Assembly (NCBI RefSeq): GCF_000153805.1
Contig: NZ_DS022298.1
Span: 442,616-506,615 of the forward strand
DNA length: 64,000 nt
Direction: 5' to 3'
From: Synechococcus sp. BL107
GTDB taxonomy: Bacteria; Cyanobacteriota; Cyanobacteriia; PCC-6307; Cyanobiaceae
A model generated the notes under the pieces. That model did not search any database, was not told where the DNA came from, and was given only the letters and a program-made list of their open reading frames with translations. A program made the translations under genes and the position numbers. This document shows positions 50,406 to 58,923 of the stretch, one piece after another. How positions within the stretch are numbered: the stretch's first letter is position 1; each line of letters begins with the position of its first letter.

Positions 50406-50873
50406 GTGGGGGGATCCGTGGTGACCCCTAATATCTTCGTAAACCATCAATTTTCCTATTCAATGTTTACCTCCTTTCTCCTTGCAGCCGCATTAGGTCT
50501 CAATCCAAACAATAAGGTGATTTCACCTGGACTTGGCTCACGCGTTGTTGTCCGTACTCAGGCTTTTCTGGTTGATTCCAAACCTGGCCAGTATTTTGTT
50601 GAGGCTTTTTACAATACAAAAGATAATATTCCTGGTGAAAAAATTAACGATGTTCGTGTTAGTCCGAAAAAACTCTTTTTGCGCGACAGTAAGGCGAAAC
50701 GTGTTCTTTTAAGTATTTCAACATCCACTCTAAATCCTGGCCCATTATGGATTTGCATTATGGAAAGTCCAAAAGAACAAGTTTCAAGCTCCTCTTCTTC
50801 GCAATTAACTGTGTTAACGCGGTCCTGTTATCAACGTATTCTGCAAAAGCGCAAGACACAATTTCTCCGTTAG
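50406..50873 (+). CDS. Periplasmic pilus-chaperone-like protein, single domain
   Basis: This protein of up to 155 residues could start at GTG 50406, a later GTG, or ATG 50463. The segment DVRVSPKKLFLRDSKAKRV followed by LNPGPLWICIMESPKEQ resembles the N-terminal immunoglobulin domain of PapD/CsuC-type chaperones, where a P-x-x-F/L-x-L-x-x-G-x-x-x-x-V-R-V strand precedes a W-x-x-C-x-x-E segment. The second domain is missing. The last 127 bases overlap the next gene in another frame. This family call is by eye and needs a profile search. Confidence 0.5.
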   Translation: MGGSVVTPNIFVNHQFSYSMFTSFLLAAALGLNPNNKVISPGLGSRVVVRTQAFLVDSKPGQYFVEAFYNTKDNIPGEKINDVRVSPKKLFLRDSKAKRVLLSISTSTLNPGPLWICIMESPKEQVSSSSSSQLTVLTRSCYQRILQKRKTQFLR

Positions 50874-51274
50874 ATAATCTTCCTTTAAGTGATCTAACGG
50901 GGTTGTCCTTTCAGCAACCGATTGGTCCTCGATTTGAGGTTGATTTGCCAGACGGAACTCGTTGCGTGAGTCAGGATGGTACACCCACCACCATAAATTT
51001 GTTTAGTGGTGGGTCTGCTCGCGAAGATGAGATTGAGAAAAATAAGTTATTAAGTGGATATTCTGGAAACGGTAATGGATACGCTATCGGGGCGGTTTTA
51101 ACGATTCCTCTCGGCACTAAAAATTCGCGAAACTGTGATCAAGCGTATGCAATTTCCATTGTCTCCAAAAAGATTGAATTAGCACAACTCTTGCACGAAG
51201 AGGGGCTTTTGTCTGACGAAGATCTTGCAGCATTGCTCATTCAAGTGAAGTCTATTCTTTTGTCTGATAACTAA
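50747..51274 (+). CDS. Secreted hypothetical protein downstream of the chaperone-like gene
   Basis: This 175-residue protein starts at ATG 50747. A basic start and hydrophobic core (LLFFAINCVNAVLLSTYSAKAQD) make a signal peptide with cleavage near 36. The mature part has FEVDLPDGTRC, a Gly-rich SGYSGNGNGYAIGAVLTIPLG, a second cysteine in RNCDQAYAISIVSKKIELAQLL and an acidic helical end. The two cysteines could pair. The family is not recognised. The start lies inside the chaperone-like gene in a different frame. Confidence 0.6.
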   Translation: MDLHYGKSKRTSFKLLFFAINCVNAVLLSTYSAKAQDTISPLDNLPLSDLTGLSFQQPIGPRFEVDLPDGTRCVSQDGTPTTINLFSGGSAREDEIEKNKLLSGYSGNGNGYAIGAVLTIPLGTKNSRNCDQAYAISIVSKKIELAQLLHEEGLLSDEDLAALLIQVKSILLSDN

Positions 51275-51399
51275 TCCTTCTAGATTCAGTATCAATCGCT
51301 ACGCTTTCTGTCCAGTTATGGCTAGTTAGACCCTCGGAAATGACTCTTTCCTGGTGTCGATTCTGTAAGGGCTTTGTTCGCTGGGTGGTTATCAATATC

Positions 51400-51416
51400 G
51401 TGAACAAATGGGCTCA
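51400..51416. promoter_or_regulatory. Third 17-bp repeat, inverted, upstream of the AraC-type gene
   Basis: GTGAACAAATGGGCTCA is the exact reverse complement of the two copies at 48455 and 48494. It lies 53 bases before the first possible start of the AraC-type gene, so it may serve autoregulation. Confidence 0.6.
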
Positions 51417-51469
51417 TTATCTCCTATTTCTTTCTTGTCTAGCTGTTATGTTGGAAAAAACTCTAATCA

Positions 51470-52456
51470 TTGATAAAGTCACCCCTGCGATTTGAAATAA
51501 AAAGCACGGTTGATATGGAATCAATACTCAACAGGCAGCTTATTGGCGCGTCAGTTCTGCCTTTGGAGAGAGGAGGGCTTAATGGTGTGGTGCAGATTCT
51601 TCCCCTAGTTAATATTGCTCTAGTGCTTATTGACTTGAATAAACCAGTATCTTTTTGTGCTGAACGGAAGCCTGGAAAATATCACTTTTCGATTAATTTA
51701 TCAGATAATCCCACGCGAGACAGCCTTGTTGCGCAGGGAGTCTCTATTACGAGGCCTGCAATTTTTGGGTTTAATGAACATCTTAAAGATCTCGACCTAC
51801 AGTTAAGTGCCGGATGTCGGTTTTGCAATGTTATCGTTCCAGAGAGTTTTTTTGCTGAAAAATTGACGGAGTTTGGCTATTTCTTTGACGTCAAAGATGT
51901 ATTGAGCAATTTTAATATTTTGTCTAATACCTTCGTGTCTTCTCATTTTGCTCTGTATTTGAACGAACTATGGCAAAATCTGCCCTCCCTTGCTCTGACT
52001 CCGAAGCTGATTGAGCAAGAGGTTTTATCAACCCTGATAGAGTGCTTTGTTAGTCATGATGATCGAAAAGTAGGTGTAGCTCTTGCTAGGCGCGAGCGTC
52101 ACGAGGCTGCCTTGCAGGTTTTGGCTTTGACGAATTCATCGCCGACAAAGCCTTTTGAAATTCAAGATCTATGTTCCATATTGCATCAGTCTCGCACATC
52201 TTTGTTTAATGGTTGCAAGGAAAAATTCAAAATGTCTCCCCTCCAAGTTGTGAGGCGTGTTCGGCTACATCAAGTTCGACATGCATTGATGGATGCTGAA
52301 TTTTGCATAGAGAATAATATTTCTGGTGTGTCTGATATTGCTTCGTATTTCGGTTTTATAGGCCGTTCCCATTTTGCCCGCTACTACAAGAACGAGTTTC
52401 TGGAAATGCCTCGTCAGACATTGTCAAATAGGCGTTACTCTCAGCAAACTTTTTAG
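51470..52456 (+). CDS. AraC-family transcriptional regulator 1
   Basis: This 328-residue regulator starts at TTG 51470, or 313 residues from ATG 51515. The C-terminal double helix-turn-helix has DLCSILHQSRTSLFNGCKEKFKMSPLQVVRRVRLHQVR and DIASYFGFIGRSHFARYYKNEFLEMPRQ, the usual AraC/XylS signature. The N-terminal sensor half is not of a known type. It is a full-length paralogue of the regulator at 53524-54516. The 17-bp repeat just upstream and two more before secreted-protein gene 1 make it the best candidate controller of the cluster. Confidence 0.85.
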   Translation: MIKSPLRFEIKSTVDMESILNRQLIGASVLPLERGGLNGVVQILPLVNIALVLIDLNKPVSFCAERKPGKYHFSINLSDNPTRDSLVAQGVSITRPAIFGFNEHLKDLDLQLSAGCRFCNVIVPESFFAEKLTEFGYFFDVKDVLSNFNILSNTFVSSHFALYLNELWQNLPSLALTPKLIEQEVLSTLIECFVSHDDRKVGVALARRERHEAALQVLALTNSSPTKPFEIQDLCSILHQSRTSLFNGCKEKFKMSPLQVVRRVRLHQVRHALMDAEFCIENNISGVSDIASYFGFIGRSHFARYYKNEFLEMPRQTLSNRRYSQQTF

Positions 52457-52603
52457 GCCGTGTCCTTGCTCTTGCAGAGTAGTTATTAGGATCTCAAATT
52501 CTTGTTATCTATCTTTCCTGTATGATTTCTACTCAGCACCATTGCTTTTTCTTTGCTCTTAATTAGCGGCATGTCTTATTTTTATATTTTAGATCGGTGG
52601 AAA

Positions 52604-53476
52604 ATGTCGCAATATCTGAAGTATCTTCTTTTATGTTTTTTATGGATTCTTATTCTTGAATCTGCGCAGGAATCTGCACAAGCACACCCGAATCCGATTA
52701 CATCGGCCAACAGGGTGTCACTCGAATTCAATGTTGTGCCCAACACTCAATGGGCCCCGAGTTCCATTGATCCTGAGGCTAAGCCAAACCGTTCACTTCA
52801 GGTCTTTAAGCTTCAGCCGGTTTTTCCGTTTCGGTTGAACAATGAGTGGACCGTTTTGACACGGACGATTTTTCGGTTTACGTCCACCCCTTCAGCACGG
52901 CCTGATTTTGGTGTTACCCCATTGGGTGCACCATTTGTGGCGGGCTGGGATCAGCGCAACGACACAGGCTTATCTGATATCAGTCCCACGGCATTCTTTG
53001 TTCCCAATCTTGGCTCGGATTGGACGTTTGGATTGGGGCCTTCCATGGTGATTCCTGTGGGAGATGGCCCTACTGATACCGGCAAGTTATCGCTTGGTCC
53101 TGCACTTTTTGGCTTCCACCACAGTGGTCCATGGATGATTGGTGCTCGTGTGCGAAACATCTGGTCTGTTGCAGGAGATCTTGAACGGGCTGATGTGAAC
53201 CGGCTGATTGCTCAGCCGCTCATTCGCTATCAGTTTCACAAAAACTGGTATTTCACCTCTTCGCCGATAATCTCGGCAGATTGGACTCACCCTGATGGTG
53301 ATGGTTGGACAGTACCTGTGGGAGGCGGGTTTGGATATGCCTTCCGTTTGGCAGATCAGCCGATGCAGGTTTCAGTCGAGGCGTACTACAACGCTATCAA
53401 GCCTTCCTTTGCTGGAGAGGATTTACTTGGTGATTGGACGATTCGTACTCAGTGGCAAGTGCGTTTCCCTAAATAA
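52604..53476 (+). CDS. Outer-membrane beta-barrel-like protein (transporter/neuromedin-U-like)
   Basis: This 290-residue protein starts at ATG 52604 with signal MSQYLKYLLLCFLWILILES ... AQA; an in-frame upstream start would only lengthen the leader. The mature part is a series of amphipathic strands with turn motifs (FPFRLNNEWTVLTRTIFRF, WTFGLGPSMVIPVGDGP, GPWMIGARVRNIWSVAG, IRYQFHKNWYFTSSP) and ends WTIRTQWQVRFPK, an outer-membrane-type aromatic strand, though with a C-terminal lysine. It matches the putative porin/phenol-MetA-like group. It is not an usher: it is far too short. It lies between two AraC-type regulators. Confidence 0.7.
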   Translation: MSQYLKYLLLCFLWILILESAQESAQAHPNPITSANRVSLEFNVVPNTQWAPSSIDPEAKPNRSLQVFKLQPVFPFRLNNEWTVLTRTIFRFTSTPSARPDFGVTPLGAPFVAGWDQRNDTGLSDISPTAFFVPNLGSDWTFGLGPSMVIPVGDGPTDTGKLSLGPALFGFHHSGPWMIGARVRNIWSVAGDLERADVNRLIAQPLIRYQFHKNWYFTSSPIISADWTHPDGDGWTVPVGGGFGYAFRLADQPMQVSVEAYYNAIKPSFAGEDLLGDWTIRTQWQVRFPK

Positions 53477-53523
53477 TTGTTTCTCATCAAATATAGAAAT
53501 TAAGTTCTTAATTAGTAAGACTT

Positions 53524-54516
53524 CTATTTAGACTTGTTTGAGCATGTCTCTTTATCAGCTGCGCTGCCTCGGATCAAAGTCTGTTGTGGGAGCTCGTTGT
53601 ATTGCTTTTTATAGTGGCGGGCGAAATGACTGCGGCTGGCAAAGCCCATATGGGCCGCGATTGCCCCGACGCCCTTCAACCCCAAAGCATCGCTTCGCTT
53701 TGGATTCAGTAAAAGCTGGCGTACGAGATCAAGTCGAATGCTCCGTTGCAGTTCTGTTGGAGTCCGCCTGAAATGATCCTGGCATCCGTTGAACAGGGAG
53801 GTTCGGGATTGATAGAGCACCTCGCTGAGCTCTGTGATGGTGAGATTTTTGGATGGATTGTTCGAGCACCAGTGCAGTAGTTCGATGGCTGCGGCATGGC
53901 GTGTTTGCCGCTTGGCCTTCGGCAACGTGCGTGCAATTGGGTTTTGAAATGCCTGAAAAAGACTGTCGATGAGTTGATTGGTTGCTTTGGTGATATGTGC
54001 ATCAGTTTGGTTGTCAATTAAGTCGTTCAGTTGTGTGCGTAGTTGTGTACGAATCGGTTCGCAGAGTTCCAGTTGATTGCTGTGTTCCCAGCGCTCCAGA
54101 GGGAGGTCTCCAGCTTTGCGTTGTTGATGACGCTCATGTAAGTGCTCCTTTGAAATAATCACTGAAGCCAATGGGGTGTTCGCTGCCAGTCGTAGATCAA
54201 AATCATGCAATTGATGGTTGTATCCCATTAGTCCAGGCCATGGCATGTCGATCCCCTGGGCGCGTATGGGGTCAGCAGCTTGCGGGTCTTTTAGGGGAAT
54301 TGCAATGGTGCATGGCTGGGGTCGCCTCGTGCCACTTAGAAACAGTGTTTGGTTGGTCTCAAGCAAGGTGAGACGAAACGAACCTAGGTTGAAGATTTGC
54401 AGCCGACCTTCCAATGAGCCCGTTGTTAATTGAAGGGCGCTTAGGTCTGGGGAGATGGGCTGAAAGAACTCCTGCAGATCGGCGCAGCATTTGAATCTGC
54501 CGTCGAGGACCTTCAC
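53524..54516 (-). CDS. AraC-family transcriptional regulator 2
   Basis: This 330-residue regulator is similar along its length to regulator 1: ELSEVLYQSRTSLFNGCQDHFRRTP and AIAAHMGFASRSHFARHYKKQYNELPQQTL match segments of the other, and the sensor halves share PLKDP ... AQGI ... GYNHQLHDFDLRLAA-type spacing. It converges on the outer-membrane-protein gene with a 47-base gap. Base composition is closer to the core genome than that of regulator 1, so it may be the older copy. No 17-bp repeat was seen near its start. Confidence 0.85.
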   Translation of the reverse strand: MKVLDGRFKCCADLQEFFQPISPDLSALQLTTGSLEGRLQIFNLGSFRLTLLETNQTLFLSGTRRPQPCTIAIPLKDPQAADPIRAQGIDMPWPGLMGYNHQLHDFDLRLAANTPLASVIISKEHLHERHQQRKAGDLPLERWEHSNQLELCEPIRTQLRTQLNDLIDNQTDAHITKATNQLIDSLFQAFQNPIARTLPKAKRQTRHAAAIELLHWCSNNPSKNLTITELSEVLYQSRTSLFNGCQDHFRRTPTELQRSIRLDLVRQLLLNPKRSDALGLKGVGAIAAHMGFASRSHFARHYKKQYNELPQQTLIRGSAADKETCSNKSK

Positions 54517-54587
54517 TTGGCCCCTAAGGATTGGTGTCGGTTAATCAATCTCTTCAAAGTGGCCATGGATGACGCCTTGGCCCCCAT

Positions 54588-56003
54588 TCATGCCGCCAGA
54601 TTTCGGAAGCGGGTGAACTGGGGCTCGAACAGTAGTTTCACTGTGCCGACGGGGCCGTTGCGGTGTTTGGTGAGGATCACTTCGGTGATGCCGCGATCCT
54701 GGGTTTCTGGGTTGTAGTACTCGTCGCGGTAGATCATCAACACCAGGTCGGCGTCTTGCTCAATCGATCCCGATTCCCGCAGGTCGCTCAGCATCGGCCG
54801 TTTGTTGGTGCGTGATTCAACGCCACGGCTGAGCTGGGAGAGCGCAATCACCGGCACATTCAACTCACGGGCCATTCCTTTTAGAGCTCGCGTAATCCGT
54901 GAGATTTCCTGCACCCGGTTGTCGGGGCTGGATCCCTCCATCAGCTGCAAGTAATCGATCACCACCAGCCCCAGCTCTTTGCCCTGTTCGGCCATCAACC
55001 GACGGCAGAGCGAACGCATCTCCAGCACGCCGGAGTTGGGTTTGTCGTCGATGTAGATCGGCAGTTGGCCGAGGGTGTTGATGCCTTGGCCGAGAAGCGG
55101 CCACTCCTCCTGTTGCAATCGACCAGTACGCAGCCGCCCGGCTTCGATGCCCACTTCCATCGAGAGCAATCTGTAGGTGAGCTGCTCTTTGCTCATCTCC
55201 AAGCTGAACACGCAAACGGGAAGATCGTGCAGCTGGGCCACGTTTTTGGCCAGGTTCAGCACGATTGAGGTTTTACCCATCGCCGGCCTGCCTGCCACGA
55301 TGATCAGGTCGCTGCGCTGCAGGCCCTGGGTCATCGCATCCAGGTCGTAGAAGTTCACCGGGATGCCCGCCACCGAGGTGCCCAGCGAGCGGCTTTCGAT
55401 TTCTTCGAAAGTTTGGGTAAGGATTTCGGCGGTGGGGGTGAGCCCTTTGGAGGGCTTTTCCTGGCTGATCGCAAAAATCGTTTGTTCGGCCTGATCGAGC
55501 ACCTGCTCCATCGGCAGGCTTTGATCGAAGCCCAGCTTGATCACTTCATTGCCAGAACGGATCAACTGGCGGCGCAGGAACTTGTCCATCACCAATCGGG
55601 CCACCTGTTCGATCGAGGCTGTGGAGCTCACCCGCTCCACCAGTTCAATCAGTCGTCCGTTGCCGCCAACCTTTTCAAGCGATCCCGTGTCCGCGAGCCA
55701 GGCGGTCATCGAGGTGAGGTCGGTGGGTTTGCCCTGGCCATGCAGCATCAAAGCCGTACGGAACATCTCCCGATGGGCGTTGAGATAAAACGCCTCGGGC
55801 TGCAGGATGTCGGCAACCCGACCAATGGCGTCTGGGTCGAGCAAGATCCCACCCAGTACCGCTTCCTCGGCCTCAATGTTTTGGGGTGGAACCGAGTCTG
55901 GAAGGCCTTCAAAACTCGGCTCTTGATTCCGACGTTCTCGTCCGTAACCCGAGCGTCCCCCTTTGGGCGATTCGTCGTTGTCTGGCTGGGGGGCGCTCAC
56001 CAT
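54588..56003 (-). CDS. dnaB: Replicative DNA helicase DnaB
   Basis: This 471-residue hexameric helicase unwinds DNA at the replication fork. The N-terminal domain starts SVPPQNIEAEEAVLGGILLDPDAI. Walker A is GRPAMGKTS, followed by VCVFSLEMSKEQL, and Walker B is VVIDYLQLM; VIALSQLSRGVE and EQDADLVLMIYRDEYY are the late motifs. No intein interrupts it. It is 61 bases after rplI on the same strand. Confidence 0.96.
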   Translation of the reverse strand: MVSAPQPDNDESPKGGRSGYGRERRNQEPSFEGLPDSVPPQNIEAEEAVLGGILLDPDAIGRVADILQPEAFYLNAHREMFRTALMLHGQGKPTDLTSMTAWLADTGSLEKVGGNGRLIELVERVSSTASIEQVARLVMDKFLRRQLIRSGNEVIKLGFDQSLPMEQVLDQAEQTIFAISQEKPSKGLTPTAEILTQTFEEIESRSLGTSVAGIPVNFYDLDAMTQGLQRSDLIIVAGRPAMGKTSIVLNLAKNVAQLHDLPVCVFSLEMSKEQLTYRLLSMEVGIEAGRLRTGRLQQEEWPLLGQGINTLGQLPIYIDDKPNSGVLEMRSLCRRLMAEQGKELGLVVIDYLQLMEGSSPDNRVQEISRITRALKGMARELNVPVIALSQLSRGVESRTNKRPMLSDLRESGSIEQDADLVLMIYRDEYYNPETQDRGITEVILTKHRNGPVGTVKLLFEPQFTRFRNLAA

Positions 56004-56064
56004 GGCGGCAAGGTGCAGCTAAGAGTGATTCCACTCTGGCCGAACCGCGCCGATTCGCTGCAAA

Positions 56065-56523
56065 TCAGTAGCTCACCACTTCGAGGTTGATTTCGGCAGA
56101 CACTTCGCTGTGAAGCTTCACCGTGACGGTGTACTTGCCGGTGCGGTGGATTTCAGGCACCAGGATGTCGCGGCGATCGATCTCCTTCTTGGTCGACTCT
56201 TCGATCACCTCAGCAACGTCGCCGTTGGTCACGGTGCCGAACAGCACGTTGTCTTCGCCAACCTGCTTCTTCACGGTGAAGCGGCCGATGGTATCGAGAG
56301 CTGTCTTGAAGTTCAGAGCTTCTTGCTTTAGGGCTGCTTGACGCTCAACTTCCTTGGCACGGCGGTGCTCCACCTGCTTCATCACCGCAGGGGTGACGGG
56401 CACAGCTTTGCCGAAGGGCAGCAGGAAATTCCTTGCATAGCCAGGGGCTACGTCCACGAGATCTCCGTCCTTGCCGAGGCTGAGGATGTCCTCGTTCAGA
56501 ACGACTTGTACGCGTTTGGGCAT
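56065..56523 (-). CDS. rplI: 50S ribosomal protein L9
   Basis: This 152-residue protein starts [40 protein letters not shown], the characteristic L9 N-terminal domain, followed by the long connecting helix and the C-terminal domain. Length is normal. The rplI-dnaB pairing is common in bacteria. Confidence 0.97.
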   Translation of the reverse strand: MPKRVQVVLNEDILSLGKDGDLVDVAPGYARNFLLPFGKAVPVTPAVMKQVEHRRAKEVERQAALKQEALNFKTALDTIGRFTVKKQVGEDNVLFGTVTNGDVAEVIEESTKKEIDRRDILVPEIHRTGKYTVTVKLHSEVSAEINLEVVSY

Positions 56524-56783
56524 GGGACTGCGACCGACAACGACTACGGGGCGATCCGGAATATTACGACCTCAGCTGTTCCATTGATGGATCGAGAGCT
56601 TGGGCTTTGGGATCTCCTCAACAAAAAGCAGACGATTCTCGATCTAGTTCAATAGATCAGTGGTTGATCACCGAATACAAAAGGTTCTCTTATTGCCTGG
56701 TTGAATGGTCTATTTATTAATTTATAGGTATAAATTTTTTACCAGATGATGTGATTTTAGCTGCGCACAATCTCTACCTCTGG

Positions 56784-57671
56784 TTATGCAGGTTTGATGG
56801 GTAGGCGGATGTTTTTCGCCAGCCCGAGGGCTCGCATCAAGCGAATATGTTCCCAGGTGAGGTCGATTTGTCCTTTCTGGAGTCCGTGGCATGCGGAGTG
56901 GGGGAAGGCGTGATGGTTGTTATGCCAACCCTCGCCAAAGGTGAGGGCCGCCACCCATTTGTTATTGCGGGAGGCATCGCCGCTGTCGTAGGCGATGGTT
57001 CCCCAGCAGTGGGTTGCTGAGTTCACAAGCCAGGTCACGTGATAGACGAGCACAAGCCTTAAGGGGATGCCCCAAAGCACCAAGGCCCACCCTCCAGCGC
57101 CGGTGATGGAGCCGATCACAAACAGCAGAAACGCCAGAGGAAATTGCAGATAGAGGAAATTGCGGTTGAGCCAGCGGTAATACGGATCGCTACTGAGGTC
57201 GCCACTGAGGCGCGGGATCGCCTGCATGGCAGGAATCGTTTCAAACATCCAGCCCATATGGCTCCACCAGAAGCCTCGATGGCTGTTGTGGTGATCCGCA
57301 TCCGTATCGGAAAACTTGTGGTGGTGGCGATGCAGACCGGCCCAGGTGATCGGTCCTTGCTGGCAGCTCAAGGCACCGCAGGTGGCGAAAAATCGTTCCA
57401 ACCATTTAGGAACGCGAAACGACCGGTGAGACAGCAGTCGGTGGTAGCCGATCGTGACTCCGAGACAGGCTGTCGCCCAGTACAAAATGCCGAGGGTGAG
57501 AACGGCTTGCCAGCTCCAGAAACGCGGCAGCAGAGCCACGATCGCTGACACATGCAAAACCACCATGAACACGATGGTTCCCCGGCGTGGGCTTTGGGAG
57601 GGAGCTGCGGATCGCCCCCCTTTGCGACGGACGTGGAGCAACTCAGCACGGTTTAAGGCCTTATGAGACAT
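56784..57671 (-). CDS. desC: Acyl-lipid delta-9 fatty acid desaturase, copy 1
   Basis: This 295-residue membrane desaturase (311 from GTG 57719) puts the first double bond in lipid-bound fatty acids. The three histidine boxes are HRLLSH, HRHHH in GLHRHHHKFSD, and HNNHH in GEGWHNNHHAFPHSA. Hydrophobic pairs flank them (IVFMVVLHVSAIVALL and FPLAFLLFVIGSITGAGGW). ATG 57671 is chosen for its MSHKALNRAELL start. A second desaturase paralogue lies 265 bases upstream on the same strand. Confidence 0.88.
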   Translation of the reverse strand: MSHKALNRAELLHVRRKGGRSAAPSQSPRRGTIVFMVVLHVSAIVALLPRFWSWQAVLTLGILYWATACLGVTIGYHRLLSHRSFRVPKWLERFFATCGALSCQQGPITWAGLHRHHHKFSDTDADHHNSHRGFWWSHMGWMFETIPAMQAIPRLSGDLSSDPYYRWLNRNFLYLQFPLAFLLFVIGSITGAGGWALVLWGIPLRLVLVYHVTWLVNSATHCWGTIAYDSGDASRNNKWVAALTFGEGWHNNHHAFPHSACHGLQKGQIDLTWEHIRLMRALGLAKNIRLPIKPA

Positions 57672-57877
57672 GACCGGCCGGCTCGGTGGAGATGGCGCTC
57701 GGTTCACGTCAGATATCACTTTGTTCGTTCACTTTTAATTGTTTATAACCGATCAGCTTTCCCTCATAGGGATTGCTCTTGGCACAGCAGCCCATCACGA
57801 CAGGGCAACGCTGATTATTAAGGCGTGCCCCTTGCTTCTCACGGATCGACATGATCCTGGGGGTGGTAAGCAAGCAA

Positions 57878-57911
57878 TAAAAAGCCCTGGAGGATGTCTC
57901 ATCCACCAGGG
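57878..57911 (-). terminator. Terminator of desaturase copy 2
   Basis: On the minus strand CCCTGG-t-GGAT-gagac-ATCC-t-CCAGGG folds into an interrupted 10-bp stem followed by CTTTTTATT (57878-57884). It lies 25 bases after the stop of the gene at 57936-58871, so that copy and copy 1 are separate transcription units. Confidence 0.85.
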
Positions 57912-57935
57912 TAAAAATTGGAACGATTCGACCTT

Positions 57936-58871
57936 TTAAGGGTTGTACGTGGCTTCACGGACCCGTCTCGCGAGGCCAAACCGTTTTAAGAGGCGAACGT
58001 GTTGCCAGGTGATGTCGAATTCAAACCAGCGCAAGCCATGGCGCGCACTTGCAGGGTGCGCATGGTGATTGTTGTGCCAACCTTCTCCAAAGGAGAGGAC
58101 GGCTACCCACCAGCAATTCCTTGAGAGGTCTGGAGAATCAAAGTTGCGGTAGCCAAAGGCGTGGGTCGCCGAGTTCACAAGCCACGTGACGTGATAAACG
58201 ACCACGAGTCGTAGGGGGATGGCCCAAAGAACGAGGCCCAACCCGCCGCCATGCACTTGTGCAGCTTCGCCATACCAATACAATCCCAAGCCCAGGGGGA
58301 TTTGCAGCAGTAGGAACCAGCGGTCGAGCCAGCGATAAAACGGATCACATTGAAGATCTCCCGCATATCGATCCAGCTCTTTCAGAGCGGGGATCTCATG
58401 GAGCATCCATTCGCTATGGCTCCACCACAAACCCCGTCCTGCATCGTGGTGATCGGAAGGTTGATCGGAAAAGCGATGGTGATGGCGGTGAAGCCCAACC
58501 CATTCGATCGGTCCGCTCTGGCAGGCAAGCGTGCCCATAATCACCAGAACGCGTTCCAACCAAACGGGAACCACAAGGCTGCGGTGCGCCACTAAACGGT
58601 GCAGACCGAGGGTGACGCCTAAAACGGTCATCCAGTACAGAACACCGAAGGCAACAATCGCCTGCCAGCTCCAAAACTGAGGGAGCAAGGCCACGGTCGC
58701 CAGGATGTGATTCACCAGCATGAAGCCGGTGGTTCCTGTTTTTAGACGCCTTTGACGGGCAGGTAACGGCCCGCGGGGGCCCGTTACAGCAGCCCTAACG
58801 CGAAGCTCGCGGCTATCAGCTGTTTGCGAGGAAACCAATCGGAATCTCCTGGGATCGACAGTGCCGCTCAA
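57936..58871 (-). CDS. Acyl-lipid delta-9 fatty acid desaturase, copy 2
   Basis: This 311-residue paralogue of copy 1 has HRLVAH, HRHHH in GLHRHHHRFSD and HNNHH in EGWHNNHHAHPASARHG. The start is TTG 58871; no internal ATG occurs until residue 50, and no strong ribosome binding site is seen, so the exact start is open. Its own terminator separates it from copy 1. Two copies may act at different chain positions or temperatures; that is not visible in sequence. Confidence 0.87.
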   Translation of the reverse strand: MSGTVDPRRFRLVSSQTADSRELRVRAAVTGPRGPLPARQRRLKTGTTGFMLVNHILATVALLPQFWSWQAIVAFGVLYWMTVLGVTLGLHRLVAHRSLVVPVWLERVLVIMGTLACQSGPIEWVGLHRHHHRFSDQPSDHHDAGRGLWWSHSEWMLHEIPALKELDRYAGDLQCDPFYRWLDRWFLLLQIPLGLGLYWYGEAAQVHGGGLGLVLWAIPLRLVVVYHVTWLVNSATHAFGYRNFDSPDLSRNCWWVAVLSFGEGWHNNHHAHPASARHGLRWFEFDITWQHVRLLKRFGLARRVREATYNP

Positions 58872-58923
58872 AAAGGAAAACCAGGGAGCGGATGGTGCCG
58901 TTGATAACAGAAATCTAAAGGAG

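Noticed and set aside
48455-51416. Reading the 17-bp repeats as ends of an insertion sequence
   Set aside because: No transposase or recombinase between them and no flanking target-site duplication; the operator reading fits better, though not proven.
52604-53476. Outer-membrane gene as the missing pilus usher
   Set aside because: 290 residues is far below an usher's length of about 800 and no usher motifs are visible.
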